The notes: generated by a model from the letters alone, not told the origin. Shown: positions 24,801-30,931, counted from the first letter of the stretch. The stretch is 32,863 nt of DNA from Lingula anatina (GCF_001039355.2 NW_019775069.1:1161517-1194379), one strand, 5' to 3'. Translations and numbers: made by a program.

Positions 24801-27654
24801 TCATTAACCTATATTGACCAAACATTGCATTATACAGGGTATCAGTCAAATAGCCGAACGTGAGTCAAGAACTGATCACAGTGTTTACTCTTCCTTCATC
24901 ATGGTGATCCTGAGTCATGGTGGAGAGAACACGGTGATAGGCACTGACGGTTATCATATAGGGTATGACCAAATGCTTGCACACTTTGAGGCCTCCAAGT
25001 GTCCTACGCTGAAAGGTTGCCCCAAGATGTTCTTCATATCTGCGTGTCAGAGTCCCTGTCGTAAGTGTCCATCTTCCACATGGGGCATTGGTGTGAACCA
25101 TACTTTGTGAAACAAGTTTTAATTTCATGAGTAAAGAGTGAGAGGTTAAATTGATTCCCTAATTTTCTGCTTTGATGTTTAAAGCTATAATGCTGTATAG
25201 TACTAGATATGTACTTTGCCCTCTTATGCGAACGGAGGGCGTTTCTATTATTATTATTACATATATAGTTGGTTGATACTGCTCTGTCAAAATATAGTTC
25301 GTTTGTGTATTTCATGCGATGTGTTGTTCAATTTTGGCCATTATAAAGTAAAAATATTTTTGTCAATTACAACTTGGGAATCGCTGCTTTATACTTCATT
25401 GACATGTCATTGTCTAATATTTAACAATTATCCTTTATTTCACAGAAGGTGAGGATGAAAATGCGTCAGATGTAAAAACGAAACCCAAGCAAATGACAAC
25501 AAAGCCACAAAATACTTTCTCAAATACCGAAGACCGCAAAATAGCAGAAAAGGCCGATATGATATTAGTTACTTCAACGACCACAGGTAAGATTGTGAAG
25601 TCTGCTTGTTCTTTTTCAGCGGTTTCCACTATTAATACTTTCTCTTGGTCGACAAGAATCCTTCACAAATAGCATATAAAATAAGTATAATTGGATAAGG
25701 TATAACAGTCAACCTTCTGTTAAAGCACCAACATCTTTAACGGTTTGATATCCGGCCGTCAAACTTAGGTTTGCTGAATTGACGTTTCAGGTGACAAGTC
25801 TTGGCGATCTCCTACACATGGCACGTGGTTCATTCAGAGTCTGGTGAGAGAGCTCTCGGAAAGAGCATGTGACACCCATCTACTTGATATATTGACACAG
25901 GTAATCACGCATTACAACAGTATATCATTTTATAAGAGTAGAGAATAAAGATTTATCTGTTGTTAATTTGTAAACAGGGTAATCAAAAATAAAAACAAAG
26001 GGTGACCGCCGTCTCTATCAACATCACATCCGGGTGTATCGGAGATTTTAGGCAGTTTAGAATCAAAGATGTGCATGATGCAGGATGCAATCAGATTGCG
26101 TTTCAACACAGACGCAATCAGGCTTCCCATACATAGCTGTCTACCTGTCGAATCTGCAAGAACACCAGCGACGTTTGACTTAAATTTCTTGCACCAATAA
26201 CAAAAGTTGGTCAGGTCTATTAAATAGCGGTATGCTTAACTGGATTGATCTAATTTGAGCGGTTCTAAATTTTAGGGATTTCTTTAAAATTACGACTCTT
26301 AAAAGGATATTTGTATTGTCTAGGGTATCATTGATTTGGTTCAAAATAAAGTCTTAATAATAAATGCTGAAACAACATGTATTCCGCTGAAATATGGCTG
26401 ATGGCTAAACATGTTTAGGTAAATTTATGAGATGCATTGATAGGAGAATTAAACTTTTTTGTAGATTTGATATAAGAGAAAATGTGGTATATTCTTAGTT
26501 TCAAAAATGCTCAGCTTTTTTATTAATAGAGCAACTTTCTGAACCAATCACATTGTTGATAATGAAAACAGTGAATATGGAAAATCGCGAATAAAATGTT
26601 TTTCTTTAAACTCAGAACATGCGTAACATTTCAGAAAGAACAAAAACCGAAAAAAAAAACATTTTTGAATGGGAAATGGGGATTGTTCCTTTATATGTAC
26701 ATGTAGAAATCGAAAGAAAAATAAAAACATTAGTTAATGAAATGTTTCAACATGAAAGAGAAGATGGCACATCAATTTCTTGTTCTGTGCACTGGTTAAA
26801 CAGAAAACAGAGCATAAATATAAACATAAGTGAGGTCTTCAAATAAATTAAACATACTGGGGTATACATGTAAGTTATGAAAAAATATAAGATAACTGGT
26901 AAAATTTATTATCATAACATTTATCTAAAGAGGGTTTTTACACAGAGTGTCATAAGCCTAAATGTGGTTTGCCAAGCATTGACACTGCATATCATGACAA
27001 TATATATCATAAATGAATGGATTTATATAGCTGTTCTGTTATTGGCCATGTCAGGGGACTCTCTTACATTTCAGCCAGTCTATTAAAACTGTCAATATCT
27101 AAAAGTGTACCGGTCTAGGCAAGTGTACCGCTAGATCTGGAAAAGGTTAAGTTACATGTCCTTGTAAGAAACCATAACAGCTAGGCAGATTTATACACGA
27201 CTGTCATTGTCGCGGTAAACTTCCGTAAATCTTTGCCCATAAGATTGTATATAACACTAGTAGACTCCTCTGATGTCTTTGTTCAGAGAGTGGCTTCCTT
27301 GTGGAGAGAGAAATGCTCATCTCGTGCGTGTTGAATATAAAGGGACGGGAGTTTTTAATCTACCAGTAATCTGCCAATGTTTCTCAATTCACATTTTGCT
27401 TCTAAAAAACGGCAAAAATACAAATCTTAAAAATGTCATATTTTGAAGAAATATATTGATTTTCAAACACATGTTCTCCGTGTTGATATGTTACCTAGTA
27501 ATTGTTTATCTTCAAGGTGAACGGGAGTGTGTCCCAGATGACAACTCAAGACGGCTGCCGACAGGTTTCAGAAATAACAAGATGCACGCTAACGAAGTAC
27601 GTGTATTTCTGGCCAGGCCAAGTAAAAGACGGAGAAATTAAGTTTCCTGAGTGA
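9228..27654 (+). CDS. HEPN-NB-ARC-ROC-COR-caspase fusion protein (16 coding exons, 1416 aa)
   Basis: I join 16 exons: 9228-9810, 10452-11159, 13745-13972, 14395-14547, 15132-15371, 15629-15750, 20744-21914, 22109-22186, 22567-22638, 22901-22924, 23971-24056, 24282-24455, 24838-25060, 25446-25586, 25791-25900, 27517-27654. Every intron is GT-AG, all phases agree, and the total is 4251 nt ending in TGA. Domains by residue: DZIP3-type HEPN about 10-185 with RNQLSH at 144-149; NB-ARC about 205-425 with GMGGIGKT at 237-244; ROC about 435-700 with GPYGVGKT at 456-463, DFGGQ at 592-596 and THKD at 670-673; COR about 740-1068; polar linker about 1069-1150; caspase about 1156-1410 with His1240 and Cys1283. 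Family knowledge suggests a STAND/ROCO switch controlling an RNase and a protease in innate immunity or cell death; that role is inference. The ATG has a good context (A at -3, G at +4). The main risk is that this is two adjacent genes, but phase agreement across the long introns argues for one. Confidence 0.82.
10452..11159 (+). CDS. Exon 2: NB-ARC/STAND ATPase domain
   Basis: The exon begins after TTTAATATTTCCAG and restores the frame of exon 1. It encodes an NB-ARC-type P-loop ATPase: an entry segment with LPDLKGREELVQLI, Walker A GMGGIGKT (237-244), Walker B VIIFDNND with Asp312, the sensor-like CTSRES (Thr344-Arg346) and a GLPL-like GGNPLILKL near residue 398. This family uses nucleotide binding to switch between closed and oligomeric states. 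I end the exon at a strong GTAAGT donor at 11160, because that phase fits the ROC exon exactly. Reading on past the donor reaches an in-frame stop at 11213-11215 after a TPR-like stretch, a possible alternative end. Confidence 0.88.
11160..11215 (+). other. Read-through extension of exon 2 with TPR-like end and stop
   Basis: Bases past the exon 2 donor stay open for 18 codons and end in TAA at 11213-11215. The translation (KYAEAATYYKKSLEIQK) looks like the second half of a tetratricopeptide repeat, a domain that often follows NB-ARC in related proteins. If intron 2 is retained, a 448-residue HEPN-NB-ARC protein results. It may instead be a relic of a lost TPR region. Confidence 0.5.
11910..12484 (+). 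pseudogene. Broken Tc1/mariner transposase in intron 2
   Basis: The reading frame shows the C-terminal two-thirds of a Tc1-like DD34E transposase: PDMDGRFRVCRSVREA, an in-frame stop near 11983, then EAGGGNVSVWGAYHV, FVYQDDCA, a frameshift near 12185, PHRARKITIFLQNQW, and NSPDLNPIEKLWAKV with the catalytic Glu. The end is AGGHTRNY followed by TGA. The DNA-binding N-terminus is missing or unrecognised, and terminal repeats were not found. It cannot encode an active enzyme. Confidence 0.85.
13330..13406 (-). mobile_element. tRNA-derived SINE head
   Basis: On the minus strand TGGTTAGAGTG resembles a Pol III A box (near 13387-13397) and GGTTCAAGCCC a B box (13350-13360), at tRNA-like spacing. The T arm and acceptor stem do not pair well, so this is not a working tRNA. 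The body would extend toward 13030, where the sequence GTCACACTGCGCTTGCAACC begins a repetitive-looking stretch; the tail limit is unclear. Confidence 0.5.
13581..13725. repeat. Imperfect inverted-repeat element (about 145 bp) next to the ROC exon
   Basis: GTGTAACACAAAGTCC at the left faces GGACTCTTTGTCACGTTACAC at the right, with a few mismatches and gaps, so the segment can fold into a hairpin-ended element. It lies 19 bp upstream of the exon 3 acceptor, close to where the branch point should be. Confidence 0.5.
13745..13972 (+). CDS. Exon 3: ROC GTPase, P-loop part
   Basis: The acceptor is TTTATTACCAG. The exon is 228 nt, phase 1 in and out. It encodes the start of a Ras-of-complex GTPase, with RVAIVGPYGVGKTHLVKRLL, where GPYGVGKT (456-463) is the second P-loop of the protein. 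The family is fixed by the downstream DFGGQ and THKD motifs and the COR domain. The donor is AG followed by GTAATG. Confidence 0.88.
14395..14547 (+). CDS. Exon 4: ROC insert segment
   Basis: The acceptor is CACAATCCTCAG and the exon is 153 nt, phase 1 in and out. The encoded piece (about residues 507-557) is acidic and polar, starting DDPEDHLVQHM and including VDEEPPVKSRKVEKV. It lies between the P-loop and the DxGGQ motif of the ROC domain, where these proteins often carry a variable loop. Frame and splice sites support it strongly; no separate domain is recognised. Confidence 0.82.
14746..15060. repeat. 315-bp foldback (long inverted repeat) in intron 4
   Basis: TGGGAGCATTCACATCGAGA (14746-14765) is the exact inverse of 15041-15060, and similarity continues inward for about 130-150 bases per arm, with TATGGCGGA, ACCGCTTAA, AATGGTCTC and CGTCCCT shared. 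The centre is near 14903. It looks like a foldback-type transposable element between the two halves of the ROC domain; no target duplication was found. Confidence 0.85.
15132..15371 (+). CDS. Exon 5: ROC GTPase, DFGGQ switch II part
   Basis: The acceptor is TTTATAGCAG and the exon is 240 nt, phase 1 in and out. It encodes IWDFGGQDVYYTTHQTFL, the DxGGQ motif that defines ROC domains (residues 592-596), then YLLVFRLD, a beta strand of the GTPase core. The donor is AAAG followed by GTATGA. This motif is the clearest proof that the second P-loop belongs to a ROCO-type GTPase. Confidence 0.92.
15562..15605 (+). repeat. 22-bp unit, two perfect tandem copies
   Basis: AATAAACAGTCTTCTTTACC plus TT occurs at 15562-15583 and again at 15584-15605 without change. 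The copies are pyrimidine-rich and end 23 bp before exon 6, so they may extend its polypyrimidine tract. Confidence 0.9.
15629..15750 (+). CDS. Exon 6: ROC GTPase, THKD guanine-specificity part
   Basis: The acceptor is ACATTTTTCAG. The 122-nt exon enters in phase 1 and leaves in phase 0. It encodes FIVYWLNSIHMH and then HVLIIGTHKDKLASE, where THKD (670-673) is the TKxD-like base-specificity motif of ROC domains. A GTAATA donor follows. The next exon lies nearly 5 kb away, yet the phase-0 junction matches. Confidence 0.88.
16155..16536 (-). pseudogene. LINE ORF2 fragment, linker and start of reverse transcriptase
   Basis: The minus-strand translation shows GTWEVVDDKKIITDKRQVL, ARWQRDYQKLFNN and, after an in-frame TAG in the same frame, PIRRDEVYNAGMGQKNGKS, typical of the region entering the reverse transcriptase of non-LTR elements (usually DEV..A....KNGKA). 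It ends at TGA near 16155. The catalytic RT motifs are absent. It may be the same element as the endonuclease fragment at 18770-19370, split by what lies between. Confidence 0.8.
16606..16632. repeat. Homopolymer run of 27 T
   Basis: A run of 27 T (A on the minus strand) lies between the integrase remnant and the LINE RT fragment. Both neighbours are on the minus strand, so it could be a retrotransposon poly(A) tail, but no element end could be tied to it. Confidence 0.9.
16670..18459 (-). pseudogene. Decayed intron-bearing Gypsy-type integrase gene (KRBA2-like)
   Basis: Minus-strand pieces lie in the right order: 18459-18274 (KRCTKLDIQTILTYL, KGVIRRAS), about 17875-17741 (WRKVMTNQEEIKDTVANMHS), 17572-17389 (HLGRDKTLDKLQKKYYW, CCAICQK and PLQPIPVTTPEAWNM), 17159-about 16990 (IGIDLIGPLKETTNN, then NFLLDLF) and about 16752-16670 (GFPQTMLSDQGREFNN). 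Together they show an HHCC zinc-binding domain and an integrase core. GT-AG sites fit between several pieces; the 17388/17160 intron joins perfectly in phase. Breaks: a one-base phase mismatch between 17741 and 17572, a frameshift near 17075 and no intact C-terminus. This resembles KRAB-A-domain-protein-2-like or GIN1-like host genes in architecture. It is antisense to the caspase fusion, inside intron 6. Confidence 0.7.
18120..18207 (+). repeat. About 30-bp tandem repeat, three units
   Basis: Units starting at 18120, 18151 and 18181 share CATGCTGTCCTGGTA.TAAAA; the first is more diverged. The array lies in what would be an intron of the integrase remnant. Confidence 0.75.
18653..18742. repeat. 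Inverted repeat in a CpG-rich block
   Basis: CTTACGGGCTGT (18653-18664) is the exact inverse of 18731-18742. Smaller stems lie inside and beside it, for instance GCAAGTTACGCTTGC near 18574. The surrounding 18410-18770 is much richer in CpG than the rest of the window. Confidence 0.75.
18770..19370 (-). pseudogene. LINE endonuclease (APE type) fragment
   Basis: The minus-strand translation gives KQQDYDICCLAETFLQGND, a frameshift near 19210, then TNLHVNAHRGSGGVGCLL, VLDSEMKGVVVFQ and LLGCMLPSP, and further on NSHGTHFLNLLTDINICVLNG. These match the apurinic-type endonuclease at the start of non-LTR ORF2 (LTET, RGSGGVG, N.HG..LL...). Stops and frameshifts make it inactive. Similarity stops at the CpG-rich segment below 18770. 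Confidence 0.8.
20143..20512. repeat. Possible MITE with 12-bp inverted ends
   Basis: ACCAAAATCAGT (20143-20154) and its exact inverse (20501-20512) frame 370 bp without a convincing gene, just upstream of the COR exon. No target duplication was found, so this stays tentative. Confidence 0.35.
20744..21914 (+). CDS. Exon 7: end of ROC and full COR domain
   Basis: This large exon (1171 nt) follows a TTATTTATAG acceptor. It opens with the last ROC helix (VAADEILGQLLDYLEDK) and runs through the COR dimerisation domain: VRWFQLELDLAKK near residue 743, YIKELRDMARLVGI, HHLGDVLHF, and ILDPQWLADLFSAIM (LDPQWL at 809-814). A C-terminal COR part with FVVPCMLKS and ISFPHGFFPPGLFHRL follows. In ROCO proteins COR pairs with ROC and mediates dimerisation; no kinase domain follows here. 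A GTAAGC donor follows TTCTCAG. Confidence 0.93.
22109..22186 (+). CDS. Exon 8: linker
   Basis: A 78-nt exon, phase 1 in and out, between a TTATTTCAG acceptor and a GTAAGG donor. It encodes a short charged linker that includes EEAVKKAPLVARMRLSE. No domain is recognised; it is the start of the spacer between COR and caspase. Confidence 0.75.
22453..22480 (+). repeat. (TG)14 microsatellite
   Basis: An uninterrupted TG dinucleotide run in the intron between exons 8 and 9. It is likely polymorphic in length. Confidence 0.9.
22567..22638 (+). CDS. Exon 9: polar linker
   Basis: A 72-nt exon between GCCAACCAG and a GTACGT donor, phase 1 in and out. It encodes a low-complexity piece with RTEEKEKGLPHNQSLE. 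Because its length is a multiple of three and its phases are symmetric, it could be skipped without changing the frame. Confidence 0.7.
22901..22924 (+). CDS. Exon 10: 24-nt microexon in linker
   Basis: A candidate microexon of 24 nt lies between TATTTTGTAG and GTGAGA, phase 1 in and out, encoding about eight residues (RWPRDLNI). Frame is kept with or without it, so its use cannot be decided from sequence alone. The good splice sites and non-random residues favour it. Confidence 0.6.
22971..23324. mobile_element. piggyBac-like MITE, copy 1 (TTAA ends)
   Basis: The segment starts TTAAAGATGCATA and ends TATATGCACCTTTAA, so TTAA flanks both sides and the inner ends are inverted copies (AAAGRTGCATA). 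The 354-bp body is homologous over its full length to the element at 30932-31313, in reverse orientation. TTAA duplication and the small size fit piggyBac-type MITEs. It lies in the intron after the microexon. Confidence 0.8.
23971..24056 (+). CDS. Exon 11: linker into caspase
   Basis: The acceptor is TATAATTGTAG. The 86-nt exon enters in phase 1 and leaves in phase 0 at a GTTAGT donor. It encodes SSMDDMTEVKVKPCSVD and ends FDHKN, placed just before the first caspase strand. It contains aspartates that could be cleaved to free the caspase, though no specific site can be assigned. Confidence 0.75.
24282..24455 (+). CDS. Exon 12: caspase p20, first part
   Basis: The acceptor is TTGAATATTGCAG; the exon is 174 nt, phase 0 in and out. 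It encodes the start of a caspase large subunit: YREWRGRAVIINNVSF, then REGTEIDVKRLESLF, where Arg1183 matches the P1-pocket arginine before GTD/GTE in caspases, and then LHYLVSRHDNMTAR. A GTTTGT donor follows. These match the peptidase C14 core closely. Confidence 0.92.
24838..25060 (+). CDS. Exon 13: caspase p20, catalytic His and Cys
   Basis: The acceptor is GCATTATACAG; the exon is 223 nt, in phase 0 and out phase 1 at a strong GTAAGT donor. It encodes DHSVYSSFIMVILSHGG with catalytic His1240, and KMFFISACQSPC with the nucleophile Cys1283. The usual QACRG pentapeptide reads SACQS: the cysteine is kept while the flanking Gln, Arg and Gly are changed. Activity is therefore plausible but not certain. 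Confidence 0.92.
25446..25586 (+). CDS. Exon 14: p20-p10 linker and start of p10
   Basis: The acceptor is TTTATTTCACAG; the 141-nt exon is phase 1 in and out. It encodes the intersubunit linker (GEDENASDVKTKPKQ, then NTEDRK), with aspartates where caspases are normally cut, and then EKADMILVTSTTTG, the first strand of the small subunit. The donor is CCACAG followed by GTAAGA. Confidence 0.88.
25791..25900 (+). CDS. Exon 15: caspase p10 substrate-binding part
   Basis: The acceptor is TTGACGTTTCAG; the 110-nt exon enters in phase 1 and leaves in phase 0. It encodes DKSWRSPTHGTWFIQSLVRE, the p10 signature (SWR..GSWFIQSL in relatives). Arg1340 corresponds to the small-subunit P1-pocket arginine, so cleavage after aspartate is expected if the enzyme is active. 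Confidence 0.92.
27517..27654 (+). CDS. Exon 16: caspase p10 C-terminus and stop
   Basis: The acceptor is TTATCTTCAAG and the phase is 0. The exon encodes VNGSVSQMTTQDGCRQVSE and then LTKYVYFWPGQ, the typical caspase ending, and stops at TGA (27652-27654). It lies 1.6 kb beyond exon 15. The match to known caspase ends confirms both the gene model and its 3' limit. Confidence 0.9.
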   Translation: MNGSVSQMTTQDGCRQVSEITRCTLTKYVYFWPGQVKDGEIKFPE

Positions 27655-27721
27655 ATGCAATGGATATGTCTACAATCCTATCAGACAAGTTGCCCTCTTT
27701 CGCCAATTTGTCTTTTCATAT

Positions 27722-27943
27722 TAGACCCCGGGGTAAGTTCCCCCCCCCCCCTCCTCCATTAAGTCTCTTTAATAAAGTTACTTTAAGATGCTAAATCATT
27801 TCATTTGGACTCACTGTCGACGCTTTCTTAGCACTATTGGATGCCGTCACTTTACAAAATGTGATCAATTCTTTTACCCCATAGTTACTTTGTCATAAAT
27901 TGATATGGGGGGGGGGGGGGCAACTTAATTACCCCGGGGTCTA
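27722..27943. mobile_element. 218-bp MITE with TA target duplication (mariner-like ends)
   Basis: The ends are inverted copies of GACCCCGGGGTAA, each flanked by TA (27722-27723 and 27942-27943), followed inward by a C-run at the left end and, in mirror position, a G-run at the right end. The 218-bp body has no coding capacity. Size, TIRs and TA duplication suggest a mariner/Tc1-type non-autonomous element. It starts about 70 bp after the caspase stop codon. Confidence 0.75.
27771..27776 (+). terminator. AATAAA polyadenylation signal of the caspase fusion gene
   Basis: AATAAA lies 117 bases after the TGA stop and is the first such hexamer on this strand after the gene. It lies inside the MITE at 27724-27941. 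Use of the site is inferred from position only. Confidence 0.6.
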
Positions 27944-27954
27944 ACTAGCTCCGG

Positions 27955-28523
27955 TCTCCCTTACGCCAGACAAATCTAGATGATTAAATGCATGTTCATT
28001 TATTTCTACCTGTTGTGACAGTATACATGTGTGAATACCATTTATTATATTGGTTTTAGATATGTACCTGTGTACGGTCATTATTTCTCTTTTTGTGATA
28101 ATTCCTTGTCAAGTATATTTATATACATGAGATTGTATATTTACAAACTATGAAAAACGGCAAATTACTCTATAAACCAACTTAGGAAATGCCTTGTCTT
28201 TTGATCTGATTATTGATTTTCAATCACCAAAATTTCTAAATATAAGTTGTCTTATCCAGGTAAAGAGACTAATAATGCCATTTTTTACAATATCACTAGT
28301 ACATATTACTGAATTATAATATTTGTACAAACTTAGTCTTTATTACAAGTAAACACGATAGCTGCATAGCTGATTTTGATTTTCTGTAGCAGTTAAGCTG
28401 TATCCTATGATCGCTCCATTCATTAAATAATTAATCAAAATCTTAGCTGTGAACACGTGTTATTTAATATCTCCATCATTACTGTGGTGTTCTAGCAAGT
28501 TTAAAACTTGTAATATCATTTGT
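27955..28523. other. AT-rich gap between convergent genes, nothing seen
   Basis: No ORF, inverted repeat or other structure stands out between the 3'-end MITE and the 521-bp tandem duplication. Confidence 0.6.
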
Positions 28524-29548
28524 ACATTATGTGTATCACCTAAGTCAACACAATGTCTTGATATTAATGGATCATGTCAACTAAATGAGAAGTCGAATAA
28601 TCAAAATAAATAAAGTTAACATATCTTTATCATTTACGGATCTAAATTCAGTTTTAATGCGAGATGGCCATTGCTATTTGATAATTATTTCTAAAGCTGA
28701 ATAAATTGCATTTGAAACAGTCCACCAAAGTTAGCCCCGTAGAGCCGATAACACGTAGCTGCAGTGAGATATGTTTCCTTTCTCCTGAAATCACATACTG
28801 TGGATAAGTATAAAATAAAAAGGAATCAATAGAATAAAAATCGTCTAAATTAGCTATCCAAATTTTGGTCGTAATTTAAATTAAACAACTACTTTATTGT
28901 GTCATTTTCACGTTTTTAATTTTAAACAAATTGATTTGAGTTCAATGTTACCGAAATTGGCATAGTCATCCTAATTCAAGTTATTCCGTCAGTGACATGT
29001 GAGTAGGAAGAGGTATATCACAAAAAGTCATGTTTACCATAAAAACATTATGTGTATCACCTAAGTCAACACAATGTCTTGATATTAATGGATCATGTCA
29101 ACTAAATGAGAAGTGGAATAATCAAAATAAATAAAGTTAACATATCTTTATCATTTACGGATCTAAATTCAGTTTTAATGCGAGATGGCCATTGCTATTT
29201 GATAATTATTTCTAAAACTGAATAAATTGCATTTAAAGCAGTCCACCCCGTAGAGCTGATAACAAATATTCCTGAAATCACATACTGTGGTTAAGTTTAC
29301 AATTAAAATGAATCAATAGAATAAAAATCGTCTAAATTAGCTAGCCAAATTATGATCGTCCATCTTATATTAAAATATCCATAATAAAAACAAGTAGTTT
29401 ATTGGGTCAATTTTCCGATTTCAATTTTAAACAAATTAAGTTCAGTTATACCGAAATTTGCACAGTCATCCTAATTCAAATAATTCCGACAGTGAACATG
29501 TGAGTAGGAAGAGGTATATCACAAAAAGTCATGTTTACCATAAAAACA
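28524..29548. repeat. Direct tandem duplication, period 521 bp
   Basis: Copy 1 (28524-29044) and copy 2 (29045-29548) both start ACATTATGTGTATCACCTAA and end CATGTTTACCATAAAAACA. The first 200 bases are nearly identical; the rest has several indels and substitutions. Copy 2 reaches to 37 bp below the stop codon of the minus-strand gene at 29585, so it holds that gene's 3' UTR. Confidence 0.93.
29398..29403 (-). terminator. AATAAA on minus strand, polyadenylation signal of the 29585-30090 gene
   Basis: TTTATT on the plus strand reads AATAAA on the minus strand, about 180 nt past the TAG. It lies in copy 2 of the 521-bp duplication, and copy 1 has an equivalent TTTATT near 28891. Assignment is by position. 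Confidence 0.45.
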
Positions 29549-29584
29549 CACCTATATCTAAAACGTTCAGGATGAAACCATTCA

Positions 29585-30090
29585 CTATTGTTCATTCTCA
29601 GTCTTCTTGCCATTGTTATGAATGGACATAACATGGATTCCGTTTCCTTCCACAGTAGTACACGTGATGGCAGCTATCTTCCCGTCGTCTGCTACTTTGA
29701 TTTGTGAAAACATATCCGCCAGTTTCAGTCCGCTATCACAGTCCTGAAGTTCTATATCGGCCGTGTGCTGACTGCCTCCTGCAGCTGGCGAGTGCCATTT
29801 TGTCAGTTTTGTCGGACCTTCAGGTATTATTTGACCGTCTTCTTTAACAGCTTGATGGACCGTCCAGAAGTCTTCACCAACCCACGCTCCACCAAGTATA
29901 GCCTCTCCTTCCTCATGCTTCAGATACCGGTTATCATGGATGCCCTGTGGGTCAATCAGGATCAAGCAATGGCGGCGGTCTGCCTCCATAACGGCGCTCA
30001 CAGCTAACAACTTGGAATCCTTGCTGAACTCCAGCACACAGTGACGGGTAGGGAAGTCGTCTGTTGATTTTAAACCGGTCACACACGCCC
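29585..30090 (-). CDS. Last exon of an unrecognised, possibly beta-propeller, protein
   Basis: On the minus strand a CTATAAAAAG acceptor (AG at 30092-30091) opens a 506-nt exon with 166 full codons ending in TAG. It encodes CVLEFSKDSKLLAVSAVME, CLILIDPQG, EAILGGAWVGEDFWTVHQ, LTKWHSP, DMFSQIKVADDGKIAAITC and a charged tail. Alternating strands with SKDSKLLAVS and ADDGKIAAI recall WD40-like blades, but no WD dipeptide or named family is clear. Upstream exons are not visible before the window end. The gene converges on the caspase fusion gene, with about 1.9 kb between their stops. Confidence 0.75.
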
Positions 30091-30501
30091 CTTTTTATAG
30101 ATTAAAAAAAATTAGCAGCCCTTCGAAATATGAAATAAATTAGGTTGTAAAAGGAAACATTTATATGAAAAGCCTTTTACCTGTGGACAAAAATAGTGAG
30201 ATATTAATCTGAAAATATCACTCATACAATAAAACAATAAGAATAGCTGTTCTCTATTAATTACCCGTAATAATAGCACAACCGGCTGCTTTGGGACAGC
30301 GTAGTCCGTGCGCGTTTGGTCTTGTCCGGTATTTTCCGTTTATTGGTGCTTCTCCTTACCCACATGTATAATAACATTGACTTATGATTATAAAACTAGG
30401 GTTCATAACAGTTAAGTTTCTGTGACCTAATGCCATCATTACACGCAGGTTGTTTATGAAATTGATAAGGTACGTTTGACACTCATCGATTGTAGAAGGA
30501 T

Positions 30502-30914
30502 ATATTGATGCATCTTTGAAGATCTACTTAACAGTTGTAAAATAGAATGCGATGTTTCGGTCCCTGGGCCTTCTTCGAGGGTTATGAACAAAGAGTGAAA
30601 AAACAAACTCCTGAGATACGTGACGTCGGTGATGTGTTGAAGACATGCGATGTCCCAAAAGTGTGCTTAACGTAAATAATGTCAAAATTCCGTAACAAAG
30701 AAAAAACAATACTCATTTAAGAAACTATTGTCCCTATTGAGTCCATTATTCAAGGTGTATAGTGTTCTGATAAATTTTTGTTCTGCCATCCGTCTTTGCC
30801 TAGTGTCGTTTAAGTTTCCTTTCGCATTTCACTTTTTGTTCGTAATTCCCGAAGAAGGCCCAGGGGCCGAAAACTCGGATTGTGTTAAGTAGATCTTCAA
30901 AGATGCACCAATAT
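30502..30914. mobile_element. About 410-bp element with long inverted ends
   Basis: TGCATCTTTGAAGATCTACT (from 30509) and its inverse (ending at 30907) match over 25 bases exactly, and the match extends outward to ATATTG (30502-30507, 30909-30914). Inward, both arms carry CGAAGAAGGCCCAGGG.CCGAAA. The total arm length is about 85 bases with differences. It is a foldback or MITE-like element in an intron or flank of the minus-strand gene. Confidence 0.8.
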
Positions 30915-30931
30915 GTATACTTCTATTTTCC

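Noticed and set aside
25061-25110. Longer form of exon 13 reading through its donor to a stop
   Set aside because: A strong GTAAGT donor and a perfect phase match to exon 14, followed by an intact p10, make read-through unlikely as the main form.
26619-26846. 75-codon plus-strand ORF in the last caspase intron
   Set aside because: Exons 15 and 16 join exactly without it, it has no flanking splice sites in phase, and it resembles no domain.
30845-30875. Hammerhead ribozyme core (CUGANGA, stem, GAAA)
   Set aside because: The first conserved block reads CCGAAGA instead of CUGANGA, stem II is out of register by one base, and no stem I/III partners are evident.
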